A DNA stretch of 38,007 nt. Origin: an uncultured Pseudomonadota bacterium (GTDB taxonomy: Bacteria > Pseudomonadota > Zetaproteobacteria > Mariprofundales > Mariprofundaceae). A model generated the notes under the pieces. That model was not told where the DNA came from and ran no database searches. It saw only the letters and a program-made list of their open reading frames with translations. The stretch is taken from assembly GCA_913055645.1 (NCBI GenBank), contig CAJXLC010000021.1, positions 1-38,007 of the forward strand, given 5' to 3'. Shown here piece by piece: positions 9,969 through 18,189 of the stretch (positions are counted from its first letter, which is position 1; each line of letters begins with the position of its first letter). A program made the translations under genes and the position numbers.

Positions 9969-10006
9969 AAAGTTTTTGCGCATTACATAACAAGCTTATC
10001 ACTATT

Positions 10007-10133
10007 GGTGTAACTATTCAGATTGCCGCTGATTTGCTCAAGATCAAGGCGAAAAAGCGCAGCGTACTCTTGTACGTGAGCATTTTTCAACGCAAAGCTT
10101 GGGTAAATAAGTGATGAACTGAACAGTTACACC
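10007..10133. repeat. 127-bp element with near-perfect inverted ends and internal hairpin
   Basis: The left end GGTGTAACTATTCAG (10007-10021) and the right end CTGAACAGTTACACC (10119-10133) are inverted copies with one mismatch in 15. Inside is a nested hairpin around CGTAC-TCTT-GTACG flanked by AAAAAGC and GCATTTTT. The right end overlaps the 3' end of the permease gene: its GTGTAA supplies the last Val codon and the stop. The 13-mer TGTAACTATTCAG recurs exactly at 17230-17242 and with one mismatch at 4696-4708. I see no coding capacity. It looks like a small dispersed palindromic (MITE- or REP-like) element that may also act as a transcription terminator between the convergent purB and permease genes. 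Confidence 0.7.
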
Positions 10134-10927
10134 CGTTTGACATCCAAACGGTCACGCAACGCATCACCCAACACATTGACCGCCATCACCACCAAGAACA
10201 ACATCAACCCTGGCCAAATCACCAAACTCGGCTGAACCAGTATCAAACGTGTACCTTCACGAATCATCGTGCCCAATGATGCATCAGGCGCTTGCACGCC
10301 CACCCCTAAAAAAGATAAGCCCGCCTCACCAATCATCACGGCTGCCAAACCAAAGCTTGCTTCCACCAAAAGAGGTGCCGCAATATTGGGCAACAAATGA
10401 CGCAATGTAATATACAAAAAAGACACCCCATTGGCTAAGGCCGCTTCAATATAAGCCGCTGATTTTAGAGATAACACCTGCACCCTACTCAAGCGTGCAA
10501 ATCCAACCCAACCCACGACCACCAGCGCCAAAATAAGATTCTCCACACCGGGGCCAAGCATCGCAGCCAAAGCAATGGCTAATAATATACCAGGAAAGGA
10601 GAGCACCACATCAGCAATTCGCATCAATACAATATCCAACCAGCCACCATACCAACCAGCCAAAACACCAATCGTAATACCCAACACGCCACCCAATAAA
10701 ACGACGGTAACACCCACAAATATGGAGAGCTGAAGACCTTCTGCCAAGCGAGACAACACATCTCTCCCTAAATTATCGCAGCCCAAAAGATGCTCAGAAC
10801 TACTTCCAGCCAATACTAAATCCAAATCCACAACATGCCCGTCTACGCCTAACAACATCGAAGTTAGAAGCACCAGAACAGGCAATGCAAAACAAATCGA
10901 CACAAATATGCTGGTTCTCTTAAACAT
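10127..10927 (-). CDS. ABC transporter permease, DppC/OppC family (orphan)
   Basis: This is a 266-residue inner-membrane permease of the binding-protein-dependent type that takes up peptides, nickel or related solutes. It has an N-terminal membrane segment (SIFVSICFALPVLVLLTSMLL), the DppC-type HLLGCDNLGRDVLSRLAEG motif (usual form H-x-L-G-T-D-x-x-G-R-D-V-L-S-R) at about 46-64, and five further hydrophobic segments. The EAA loop that contacts the ATPase is seen as EAALANGVSFLYITLRHLLPN. DppB, the ATPases and the binding protein are all absent from the neighbourhood, so its transporter cannot be assigned. It is the last gene of the HDOD-MBL-permease series, 103 bases after the MBL gene, and its stop codon lies in the end of the 10007-10133 repeat. 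Confidence 0.88.
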   Translation of the reverse strand: MFKRTSIFVSICFALPVLVLLTSMLLGVDGHVVDLDLVLAGSSSEHLLGCDNLGRDVLSRLAEGLQLSIFVGVTVVLLGGVLGITIGVLAGWYGGWLDIVLMRIADVVLSFPGILLAIALAAMLGPGVENLILALVVVGWVGFARLSRVQVLSLKSAAYIEAALANGVSFLYITLRHLLPNIAAPLLVEASFGLAAVMIGEAGLSFLGVGVQAPDASLGTMIREGTRLILVQPSLVIWPGLMLFLVVMAVNVLGDALRDRLDVKRV

Positions 10928-11030
10928 CTGCGCAGTATCTATGAATTATTACAGCATATCCAATAGGCCTTGCACTCACTAAAAAAATATCAGAGTGAAA
11001 TTCTCTCATCTGGCTGGTTCCTTCTCTCAA

Positions 11031-11918
11031 CTACCACTCAATCGTTAGACCTTCTTGAGCTAGAAGGTATTCAGGATCACCGTCTTTTCTAGGGTTCCGC
11101 GTCAATGCTTCTGCAAATACAGCTTCCAAAGCATCATCACTACGCGTTGGTTCATGGTGGGTGCAGTACAATTTACCAACACCAGTTTCGCGCGCCATTG
11201 CCATACCTGTGTCATAGGTTCCATGCCCCCAACCTTTTTTAGCGGGATATTCTTCAGGGGTATAAGAGGCATCTGAAATCATCACGTCCACACCTTGAAT
11301 GGCATCAATGATACTCTGGTTCTTTTGATCAATCAGCGTTTGATACTCGTCATACTCCTCATCTTCTGGCATATAAATATTGCTTGCAGGCTCATGGTCG
11401 CCTGTAAAAAACATGGATTTACCATTACAATCAATGCGATAACCAAAATTAACCACAGGATGATTCATCAAGACGGGCGTAATCACCGCATCCCCTATTT
11501 GAACCTTTTGCGATTCCATTAAGGACTGGTAAGCAATATCCGCTTTAAGCTCAGCTTCTCGAATAGGGAAAAAACGGTATTGCAACTGCGTGGTTAAAAT
11601 CTCACTGATACCTTTTTGTGATATGGGATCGGATGCACCATAAATATTAACCTGATTGCCAGGCACAAAAAATGGAATAAAGAATGGTAACCCTTGAATA
11701 TGATCCCAGTGTGTATGGGTGTTGAAAATATGAGCTTGCAGTGGAAATTCTGGAAACAAACTTTGCGATAATGGGAAAATGCCCGTTCCTGCATCTAAAA
11801 TAATCAGTGTGTCATCATCAGGGCGTACTTCAATACACGTCGTATTACCACCATAACGCACAGTGTTCGGCCCAGGCGATGGAATGGAGCCGCGCACACC
11901 CCAAAAGCGTATCTTCAT
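11031..11918 (-). CDS. MBL-fold metallo-hydrolase
   Basis: This 295-residue metallo-beta-lactamase-fold hydrolase has the metal site HTHWDH at 68-73 (His68, His70, Asp72, His73). Later ligands are probably the His of MNHPVVNFGY, the Asp of FTGDHEP and the His of CTHHEPTRSD. The opening MKIRFWGVRGSIPSPGPNTVRYGGNT is typical of a subgroup related to PhnP and to cyclic-nucleotide phosphodiesterases of this fold. No signal peptide is visible, so it is probably cytoplasmic. The substrate is unknown; a phosphodiester is a reasonable guess from the family. It lies 23 bases after the HDOD gene on the same strand, consistent with one operon. Confidence 0.85.
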   Translation of the reverse strand: MKIRFWGVRGSIPSPGPNTVRYGGNTTCIEVRPDDDTLIILDAGTGIFPLSQSLFPEFPLQAHIFNTHTHWDHIQGLPFFIPFFVPGNQVNIYGASDPISQKGISEILTTQLQYRFFPIREAELKADIAYQSLMESQKVQIGDAVITPVLMNHPVVNFGYRIDCNGKSMFFTGDHEPASNIYMPEDEEYDEYQTLIDQKNQSIIDAIQGVDVMISDASYTPEEYPAKKGWGHGTYDTGMAMARETGVGKLYCTHHEPTRSDDALEAVFAEALTRNPRKDGDPEYLLAQEGLTIEW

Positions 11919-11941
11919 ATGATGCCCCTCTTACCAACCAT

Positions 11942-12781
11942 TTACATATTAATAAAAGCATCCGCTTTTTCTTTTTCAATGGCCAAATCACCCAATCGTT
12001 CAAGCATTTCTTTCATATTAACACCAAACCTTTGAACAATATAATAGGGCAATTCCTCAATAATCGTATTACCACCGCTGCCAAATTCAGCCTGCTTACT
12101 AATTTGATTCGCAACAAAAATACAGTCACCCAAAGGTGAGCTTATACCTTGATGATGTGTTTGAATACAAGTAACAAGCTCATTGGGAAGCTCCCATTTC
12201 TCTGCCAGCATACCACCCACTTGCGCATGATCAGCACCAATCACTCGCAACTCGGCAATATGTAATGATTCTTTATTGATGGCGGCTTCTTTGACCGCTT
12301 GCGCAAATAAATCAGTCTCAAACTGTGCCAATACGGCTTTTCCAAAATCATGTAATAACGCAGCAACAAACACATCTGTCGCATCGGTTTTAACATCGAA
12401 CTTTTTGGCAATATGCTGAGCAATCGATGCTGTGGTTAATGAATGCAATAAAAACTCATGGGTACTAAAACAATCCATTTTTTTGCGCGGCAAAGAATCA
12501 ACCGTGGCAATACTAAGCGCAAGATTCTTGACAGTATTCAAGCCCAAATAAACCAAAGCATGACGCACAGAGGAAACACTTCGTGCCAATGAAAAGAATG
12601 CCGAGTTTACCAATTTTAATAGTTTCATCGTAATTACAGGGTCGTGCTCAATCACTTGCACCAAATCTTTGGGTGCACAATTCATATCTGCTGAAAGCTC
12701 AATAATGCGATGAACGCTTTTAGGAAAGGGTGGCATTTGATCTACTATGCCCATCAGTTTGTTTTGTAGGTCGTCATTCAT
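11942..12781 (-). CDS. HDOD domain signalling protein
   Basis: HDOD proteins are regulators related to HD-GYP domains, usually without proven catalytic activity. With the ATG at 12781 the protein has 279 residues. That start has AGG six bases upstream and gives the family-typical beginning (LMGIVDQMPPFPKSVHRIIELS). Longer frames reach 12835 or 12859 but would run into the region of the divergent sigma gene. The HDOD core covers about residues 12-210, with DPVITMKLLKLVNSAFF, the YLGLNTVKNLALS segment and a retained His-Asp pair in LLHDFGKA. It heads the HDOD-MBL-permease cluster and is divergent from an ECF-type sigma gene, with about 78 bases for control. Confidence 0.87.
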   Translation of the reverse strand: MNDDLQNKLMGIVDQMPPFPKSVHRIIELSADMNCAPKDLVQVIEHDPVITMKLLKLVNSAFFSLARSVSSVRHALVYLGLNTVKNLALSIATVDSLPRKKMDCFSTHEFLLHSLTTASIAQHIAKKFDVKTDATDVFVAALLHDFGKAVLAQFETDLFAQAVKEAAINKESLHIAELRVIGADHAQVGGMLAEKWELPNELVTCIQTHHQGISSPLGDCIFVANQISKQAEFGSGGNTIIEELPYYIVQRFGVNMKEMLERLGDLAIEKEKADAFINM

Positions 12782-12859
12782 AAATAACCTATTAGCAAGA
12801 ATAATACCGCTTGCTGACTGCTTTTGCGCTGGCATGATACCACCATGGTCGACAAACAA

Positions 12860-13417
12860 ATGAATCCTAAATTATGGTTAAAAGAACATGGCGATTATCT
12901 CTTCCGCTATGCTTTATCTCGCTTACACGATACGGAATTAGCAAGCGATATGGTGCAAGAAACACTCTTGGCAGCATGGCGAGGACATGAGCGTTTTAAA
13001 GGTGATTCAACACTGCGAACATGGTTGGTCGGCATCATGAAACACAAAATTATTGACCATATTCGCAAAGAAATACGTCACCGAGACATATCCGATAGAT
13101 TGGAACATGATCCAACCTCCACGTATTTCTCTGAAAATGGAAGCTGGCAAGACTCACCATCGGCTTGGCGTGATAATCCAGAAGCTTTATGGGATAATCA
13201 AGAGTTTCGCCAAGTTTTACAAGAATGTTTGTCGCATTTACCTGAAAAACAACGCAACGTTTTTGAGATGCGTGAACTCACTGGCGATGATAGTGAAACC
13301 ATATGTAATGCTTATGATATTACGCCGACTCACCTGCATGTACTGATGCACCGTGCTAGGCTTGCCCTGCAAACATGTCTGCATAAGCATTGGTTTGGAG
13401 GTCATACGAAATCATGA
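12860..13417 (+). CDS. ECF-type RNA polymerase sigma factor
   Basis: This is a sigma-70 family alternative sigma factor with only regions 2 and 4. From the ATG at 12860 it has 185 residues. Region 2 is at about 13-72 (core binding ASDMVQETLLAAWRGHERF; -10 recognition STLRTWLVGIMKHKIIDHIRK). A variable linker with GSWQDSPSAWRDNPEALWDNQEF follows, then region 4 at about 119-171 (LPEKQRNVFEMRELTGDDSETICNAY...THLHVLMHRARLAL) as the helix-turn-helix for the -35 element. In-frame starts at 12845 and 12824 are possible but add unconserved residues. The stop overlaps the next gene by ATGA, so sigma and putative anti-sigma are probably made together. Its target promoters are unknown. Confidence 0.9.
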   Translation: MNPKLWLKEHGDYLFRYALSRLHDTELASDMVQETLLAAWRGHERFKGDSTLRTWLVGIMKHKIIDHIRKEIRHRDISDRLEHDPTSTYFSENGSWQDSPSAWRDNPEALWDNQEFRQVLQECLSHLPEKQRNVFEMRELTGDDSETICNAYDITPTHLHVLMHRARLALQTCLHKHWFGGHTKS

Positions 13418-13662
13418 AACACGCCTGTAAACGCGTTAGCCAACTAACATCAGATAGTTTTGAACGCGAATTATCTCTAACAGAAAAAATGCAACTTAAA
13501 TTGCATTTTGCGATGTGTAGCCTGTGCCGTAATTATCATCAACGTTTGGCAACGATGGCGGGCATTTTCGAACAAATGCGTGAACATGACCTTAACCAAG
13601 ATATTCAGCTACCCATTGAAGACAAGCAGCGTATTCAATCCGTGTTGGAAAAAGAGAAATAA
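13414..13662 (+). CDS. Small zinc-binding anti-sigma factor candidate
   Basis: An 82-residue soluble protein translationally coupled to the sigma gene (ATGA at 13414-13417). It carries a pattern like the zinc-binding anti-sigma (ZAS) domain: Cys5, then His31-x3-Cys35-x2-Cys38 (HFAMCSLC). ZAS proteins such as RsrA and ChrR hold ECF sigma factors inactive and in some cases release them on thiol oxidation or other stress. There is no membrane segment, so a cytoplasmic signal is likely. Function is inferred from gene pairing and the H-x3-C-x2-C motif; the rest (FEQMREHDLNQDIQLPIEDK) is not recognisable. It ends 33 bases before the convergent kinase gene. Confidence 0.8.
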   Translation: MKHACKRVSQLTSDSFERELSLTEKMQLKLHFAMCSLCRNYHQRLATMAGIFEQMREHDLNQDIQLPIEDKQRIQSVLEKEK

Positions 13663-13695
13663 ACACACACTCTCTCTACGTAATACGGTGAAGCA

Positions 13696-14667
13696 TTAGC
13701 CGTGTTGCAACAGTTCGACTACTGCATTTGGCAAGTTCAAAACCTTTATCTCATCGTGTAAATGTCGTTTTGTTAGTGGTATTTCATCCAAAAAACCTTG
13801 TTTACCATCGCGGTATGCCAAACGCGCAAAAATGCCTATGGCTTTGATATGCCGTTGAAAAGCGGTTAAACGTAATGATTCATGCCAGTCATCAAAACCA
13901 GCAAAATATGCTTTCAATGCACTGGGCAATGCTGAGAAAAAGTATGCACTCCATTCGAGACGCAATGATTCAGGATAATCTTGATAACAATCATATAACA
14001 ATGATGCCAAGTCATAGGTGATCGGCCCTAGAACAGCATCCTGAAAATCAATAATACCAAGTGGTAGACCATGCTCAGGAACCATCAAGTTTCGAGAGTG
14101 ATAATCCAAATGAACTGCAGCTTGTGGCAGTGCGTGCAAACGTTGTAAAGACGGTAATAACTCAGCATGAAACAATGCACGTTCAGACTCCGTTGGCACA
14201 TAATCCATCACCTTGGGAAAATACCAATCCAAATAAAGGTTACACTCACGCTGCATGCGTGCCACATCAAAAATTGGTAACTCAAAGTTTGCTTGAGCAG
14301 CCTGTAATACATGCAATTGTCGCAAAGCATCTTGAAAAAGAGGTGTGACATCACCTCCTTGTTGTAAGTGAACAGCCCAAGTATCATCACCAAAATCTTG
14401 CAACAGCAAGAAGCCTTGTTGCTTATCTTCTGCTATTAAATCCGGCACATGTAACTGTGCATGCTGAAACCATGCTCTAACCCTTAAAAAAGGCGAGCAA
14501 TCTTCTTTTTCAGGCGGGGCATCCATCAATACCCAACTCGTATCATCTGCATAAACGCGAAAATAACGGCGAAAGGATGCATCGCCAGCCAACAAACGAA
14601 CATCAAAGCTTACATCCAACACCTCATGCAACCATTGTGTTGCCTGCTTTAACCGCGCATCACTCAT
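13696..14667 (-). CDS. APH-family sugar kinase, AmgK-like
   Basis: This 323-residue protein is of the aminoglycoside phosphotransferase fold. The nucleotide-binding start is AGDASFRRYFRV, with hinge segments WVLMDAPPEKEDCSPFL and FLLLQDFGDD. The catalytic loop is HLDYHSRNLM (Asp base and Asn metal ligand, near residues 186-195), and the metal motif is IIDFQDAVLGPITYDLASLLYD. These features match AmgK, the N-acetylmuramate/N-acetylglucosamine anomeric kinase of peptidoglycan recycling. The usual partner murU is not adjacent, so the gene name is withheld. It is the last gene of argS-SPOR-kinase, one base after the SPOR gene stop. Its 3' end is convergent with the anti-sigma gene, with only a weak 7-bp hairpin between. 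Confidence 0.82.
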   Translation of the reverse strand: MSDARLKQATQWLHEVLDVSFDVRLLAGDASFRRYFRVYADDTSWVLMDAPPEKEDCSPFLRVRAWFQHAQLHVPDLIAEDKQQGFLLLQDFGDDTWAVHLQQGGDVTPLFQDALRQLHVLQAAQANFELPIFDVARMQRECNLYLDWYFPKVMDYVPTESERALFHAELLPSLQRLHALPQAAVHLDYHSRNLMVPEHGLPLGIIDFQDAVLGPITYDLASLLYDCYQDYPESLRLEWSAYFFSALPSALKAYFAGFDDWHESLRLTAFQRHIKAIGIFARLAYRDGKQGFLDEIPLTKRHLHDEIKVLNLPNAVVELLQHG

Positions 14668-14668
14668 A

Positions 14669-15442
14669 TTAACTAGCCTTCAATATCAACGCTGTAATAT
14701 TCAAGGATTTTTTAACTGTAATTTTTGCTTTATTCGCAGCTTCTTTTGAATCATAACCCGTGATATAAACACGATACCAAACACCTAAACTGGGTAGTTC
14801 AACACGGCGAACTGATGGTGAAAAACCTCGTTTCATCAATTTTGGCAACAATGCATCTGCATCTGCCCGCTGTTGAAAAGAACCAACCTGTAATATAAAC
14901 CCCTGCGTAGATTTACTCGCATGCGCATGAATCACTTTGGGCGCTAATTTCGGAGCAACGAGCGTAACATCTTTTTGTGGTGATTGACGCATTTCTTGCT
15001 TAATCATCTTACGCATATCAGCAGTTGAAGCTGATGGCTCATGGCTATCTGGCACCGCCTGTCTCTGCATATTTTTTGCAGGTGTGTTTTCAGCATGTAA
15101 TGGAGAAGGTTTCACCGATTGATGCGGTAACTCATTATAAAAGGTTAAATCGCCCACCTGGGTTGTTGAAACGTCAGGCTTTACCTTTTTTTGCTTCGCA
15201 GCCTCTTGACGTAGCACCTTCATTTCATCTCGCTGCTCTTTCAATAGCTTTTCCAAGCGTGCTTTATCTTCTCCTGCGGCTGTTTCAATGCCTTGCTTTT
15301 GCCCCAACCAGAACCCACCTATAAAGGTTCCTAACACAAGCAATACTGATAACACGGTTAACAGCATCGTTTTTGTGCGCGTCAATGGTTTCTCCACTTC
15401 TTCTTGCGCTACCTCAATTTGAGCAAAATCTTGTGCAGGCAT
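14669..15442 (-). CDS. SPOR-domain membrane protein
   Basis: This 257-residue protein has a short cytoplasmic N-terminus, one membrane segment at about 27-47 (TMLLTVLSVLLVLGTFIGGFWLG), a charged coiled stretch (EDKARLEKLLKEQRDEMKVLRQEAAKQKK) and a low-complexity linker. A C-terminal SPOR domain lies at about 178-257 (GFILQVGSFQQRADADALLPKL and onward). SPOR domains bind denuded glycan strands at the division septum, so a FtsN- or DedD-like periplasmic role in division is likely but unproven. The start overlaps the argS stop by one base (TAATG). Confidence 0.88.
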   Translation of the reverse strand: MPAQDFAQIEVAQEEVEKPLTRTKTMLLTVLSVLLVLGTFIGGFWLGQKQGIETAAGEDKARLEKLLKEQRDEMKVLRQEAAKQKKVKPDVSTTQVGDLTFYNELPHQSVKPSPLHAENTPAKNMQRQAVPDSHEPSASTADMRKMIKQEMRQSPQKDVTLVAPKLAPKVIHAHASKSTQGFILQVGSFQQRADADALLPKLMKRGFSPSVRRVELPSLGVWYRVYITGYDSKEAANKAKITVKKSLNITALILKAS

Positions 15443-17145
15443 TACATTGCCTTGGGTGCTGATACACCCAATAAACCAAGCGCATTTTTAATCACTTGTG
15501 CCGTTGCTCGTAGTAAAAGCAAACGTGCTTGCATCAACGCTTCTTCCACACCAATCACACGGTTGTGATGATAAAAACTATGAAATGCGGCAGCCAATTG
15601 CATGATATACGTCGCAATACGATAAGGCTCTCGACGCTGTGCTGCTGTGTCCAACATTTCAGGGTATGACAATAGCATTTTTATAAGTTTCTGCGCTTCA
15701 TCGCTGCTAAGCAATGATGCATTCACAGCCTCGGCATCTTGCAGTGAAACTCCTTCTTCTTCAGCCTTGCGCAGCACCGCACAAATACGCGCATGAGCAT
15801 ATTGCACATAATATACAGGGTTCTCTGCATCTTTTTGTTTGGCTGCTTCGAGGTCAAAATCAAATTGGCTTTCAATACGCCGTGTCATAAAATTAAAACG
15901 TACCGCATCTTTGCCCACTTCTTCCACAACTTCGCTTAAGGTTACAAACGTACCCGCACGCTTGGACATTTTAAAAGGCACGCCATCACGGGTAAGGTTT
16001 ACCATCTGTACCAGCAACACTTCAGGTTGTTTTTCAATCCCTGTAAGTGCCTTCATCGCAGATTGCACACGTGTTATATAACCACCATGATCAGCACCCC
16101 AAATATCAATCATGTGCTTAAAACCACGATGGTATTTATCATCATGATACGCAATATCAGCAGCAAAATACGTGGCTGTGCCATCTTGTTTTTGCAATGG
16201 TCTATCCACGTCATCACCAAAATCTGTTGTACGAAACAAACGCTGTTGCATGGGTTTGTAATCAGATACTTCTTTACCCTTAGGTGGTGGCAAGGTGCCT
16301 GTATAAATTAAACCATCATTCTCCAATGTTTGAATCAATTGCTCAACTTTACCTGACTCATGCAATGTTTTTTCTGAAAAATATTGGTCAAAGGTAATGC
16401 CGATATCATGTAAATCACTACGAATCATTGCCATATTGGCAGACACAGCCAACACACCAATTTCATTGATGCGAGATACCTCATCCATAGCTTTAAAGCT
16501 ATCAAAGTCTTTATCTGCAAGAATTTCTTTGGCAATTTCGATGATATAATCGCCGGGATATGCAGAATCAGGAAAACTAATATTGATGCCTTGCAACTCT
16601 TGCATACGCAACCAAACAGAGTTCGCCAATACGCCAATTTGTGTGCCTGCATCATTGATATAATACTCTTTATGCACTTGATAGCCGCGCGCATTAAGCA
16701 AATTCGCCAAAGCATCACCAACCACAGCCCCTCGACCATGACCAACATGCATGGGGCCTGTCGGGTTAGCCGATACAAACTCAAGGTTTACAGGTTCACC
16801 TTGGCTATTATCCACACATCCATAAGCTACGCCTTGGCTAAGAATCGTTTTCAAAACATCCGCTTCACCACCTGCTTGAAGTTTGATGTTGATAAAACCA
16901 GGACCTGCAATGTCTGTTTTTTCAACTTGCTCTGGCCATTGCACTGTTTGCAAAAGAAGTTCAGCAACTTGGCGCGGACTCTTCTTGAGCACTCCTGCCA
17001 AAGGCATTGCTACATTGGCGGCATAATCACCATGCTCTTTTATTTTAGGGCGCGATAGTTTCACCAATACCTGTTTTGCATCAGGAATATCTTGTAACAA
17101 TGTCTCTACTGCACACTGTAATGCCATCTCCAAAGCTTGCTTCAC
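15442..17145 (-). CDS. argS: Arginyl-tRNA synthetase
   Basis: ArgS is a class I aminoacyl-tRNA synthetase that charges tRNA(Arg). The 567 residues show the N-terminal additional domain (HGDYAANVAMPLAG), the HIGH-type motif in ANPTGPMHVGHGRG near residue 133, and the KMSKS-type motif KMSKR near 391. The C-terminal DALR anticodon-binding domain is visible from about 450 (YYVQYAHARICAVLRKA and onward). It heads an operon with the SPOR protein and the AmgK-like kinase and lies 127 bases downstream of mutM. The upstream gap contains one copy of the 13-mer TGTAACTATTCAG. Confidence 0.97.
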   Translation of the reverse strand: MKQALEMALQCAVETLLQDIPDAKQVLVKLSRPKIKEHGDYAANVAMPLAGVLKKSPRQVAELLLQTVQWPEQVEKTDIAGPGFINIKLQAGGEADVLKTILSQGVAYGCVDNSQGEPVNLEFVSANPTGPMHVGHGRGAVVGDALANLLNARGYQVHKEYYINDAGTQIGVLANSVWLRMQELQGINISFPDSAYPGDYIIEIAKEILADKDFDSFKAMDEVSRINEIGVLAVSANMAMIRSDLHDIGITFDQYFSEKTLHESGKVEQLIQTLENDGLIYTGTLPPPKGKEVSDYKPMQQRLFRTTDFGDDVDRPLQKQDGTATYFAADIAYHDDKYHRGFKHMIDIWGADHGGYITRVQSAMKALTGIEKQPEVLLVQMVNLTRDGVPFKMSKRAGTFVTLSEVVEEVGKDAVRFNFMTRRIESQFDFDLEAAKQKDAENPVYYVQYAHARICAVLRKAEEEGVSLQDAEAVNASLLSSDEAQKLIKMLLSYPEMLDTAAQRREPYRIATYIMQLAAAFHSFYHHNRVIGVEEALMQARLLLLRATAQVIKNALGLLGVSAPKAM

Positions 17146-17229
17146 AAAGCCTCCACATTCACACTTTCAACCAAATTCATATATCCCGCATCTTATCGTC
17201 TTCTGCCTAACATGAAACAGTTGAACACT

Positions 17230-17242
17230 TGTAACTATTCAG
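17230..17242 (+). repeat. Isolated copy of the TGTAACTATTCAG motif
   Basis: This 13-mer in the gap between mutM and argS is identical to the left end of the inverted-repeat element at 10007-10133. Here it sits within CTTGTAAC...GCTACAAG, an imperfect 8-bp inverted pair (17228-17262 region). Whether it is a decayed element copy or a weak hairpin terminator behind mutM cannot be told. Confidence 0.45.
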
Positions 17243-17272
17243 CTCAACGTTTAGCTACAAGATACTTTATCA

Positions 17273-18100
17273 CTAATGCTGGCAGCTAGGGCAATAAAAA
17301 CTACTACGTCCTGCTTGGGTTATCTTGCGAATTTTTACACCACAACGCATGCAAGACTCCCCTTCTCGTCCATAAACATGAAAGGTATGTGCAAAATAGC
17401 CAGGCTTACCATCCACCTGCACAAAATCACTGATACTACTACCACCAGCCTGTATCGCCGCTGCCAAGGTTGTTTTAATCGCTGTCACCAACATGCTTAA
17501 CCGTTTTTGAGAAATCCGACCTGCCGCACGGGCAGGATGAATACCTGCTAAAAAAAGTGATTCTGCAGCATAAATATTACCTACACCAACCACCACATGG
17601 GCATCCATAATCATGTTTTTAATCGGGGCTTTACGACCACGGCAATGTGATAACAACTCGGCAACATCAAAAGCATCACGCAAGGGTTCAACACCCAAGT
17701 GTTTAAACCACGCATGTTGCGACCAATCAGCCGTAGACAGTAAACCAGCAAACCCAAAACGACGTGCATCGCGATAACGCAAACTACTGCCATCATCAAA
17801 ATCAAAGCGTACATGCTCATGTTTCTCACCTGACATAGCCTTAGGCAAGACATGAAACTGCCCCGTCATGCCCAAGTGCCAAACAAGGGTTTTGGGTGAT
17901 TGATCATCACTGTAAAAATCAAATAATAAGTATTTAGAGCGGCGGCGAATGGCTTGTAACTTATACGCAGTCAGCAATGAAAAATCAGGTAGTGGGTAAC
18001 GCAAATCAGCGCGAAATGCCTTGGCAGACACAACCTTTTTTCCAAGCAATAAAGATGCAAGCCCTGTTCGCACCACCTCAACTTCAGGTAATTCAGGCAT
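17273..18100 (-). CDS. mutM: Formamidopyrimidine-DNA glycosylase (Fpg)
   Basis: This enzyme removes oxidised purines such as 8-oxoguanine and nicks the abasic site. The 275 residues begin MPELPEVEVV, where Pro2 becomes the catalytic N-terminal proline and Glu3 assists. The conserved lysine for the beta-elimination step lies in RRRSKYLLF (near residue 57), and the H2TH region is GVGNIYAAESLFLAGIHP. The C-terminal zinc finger is complete (CMRCGVKIRK...YCPSC). It has its own gene neighbourhood, with no overlap with argS. It is the second base-excision glycosylase in the window besides Ung. Confidence 0.97.
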   Translation of the reverse strand: MPELPEVEVVRTGLASLLLGKKVVSAKAFRADLRYPLPDFSLLTAYKLQAIRRRSKYLLFDFYSDDQSPKTLVWHLGMTGQFHVLPKAMSGEKHEHVRFDFDDGSSLRYRDARRFGFAGLLSTADWSQHAWFKHLGVEPLRDAFDVAELLSHCRGRKAPIKNMIMDAHVVVGVGNIYAAESLFLAGIHPARAAGRISQKRLSMLVTAIKTTLAAAIQAGGSSISDFVQVDGKPGYFAHTFHVYGREGESCMRCGVKIRKITQAGRSSFYCPSCQH

Positions 18101-18189
18101 ACGCTAAAGCTATCTCTCTCACATCATAACACCACCCATATCATGCAATGACTTGCGAGAAAGCCTGCTTGCATCCATACTTAACAACC

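Noticed and set aside
13676-13700. Hairpin AATACGG...CCGTGTT between the anti-sigma and kinase genes
   Set aside because: The stem is 7 bp with a wobble pair and an 11-base loop, without a T run, and it overlaps the kinase stop codon. It is too weak to call a terminator.
17146-17272. Search for a tRNA or other RNA gene in the mutM-argS gap
   Set aside because: No cloverleaf, no CCA-type end and no strong structure beyond the imperfect inverted pair around the 13-mer.
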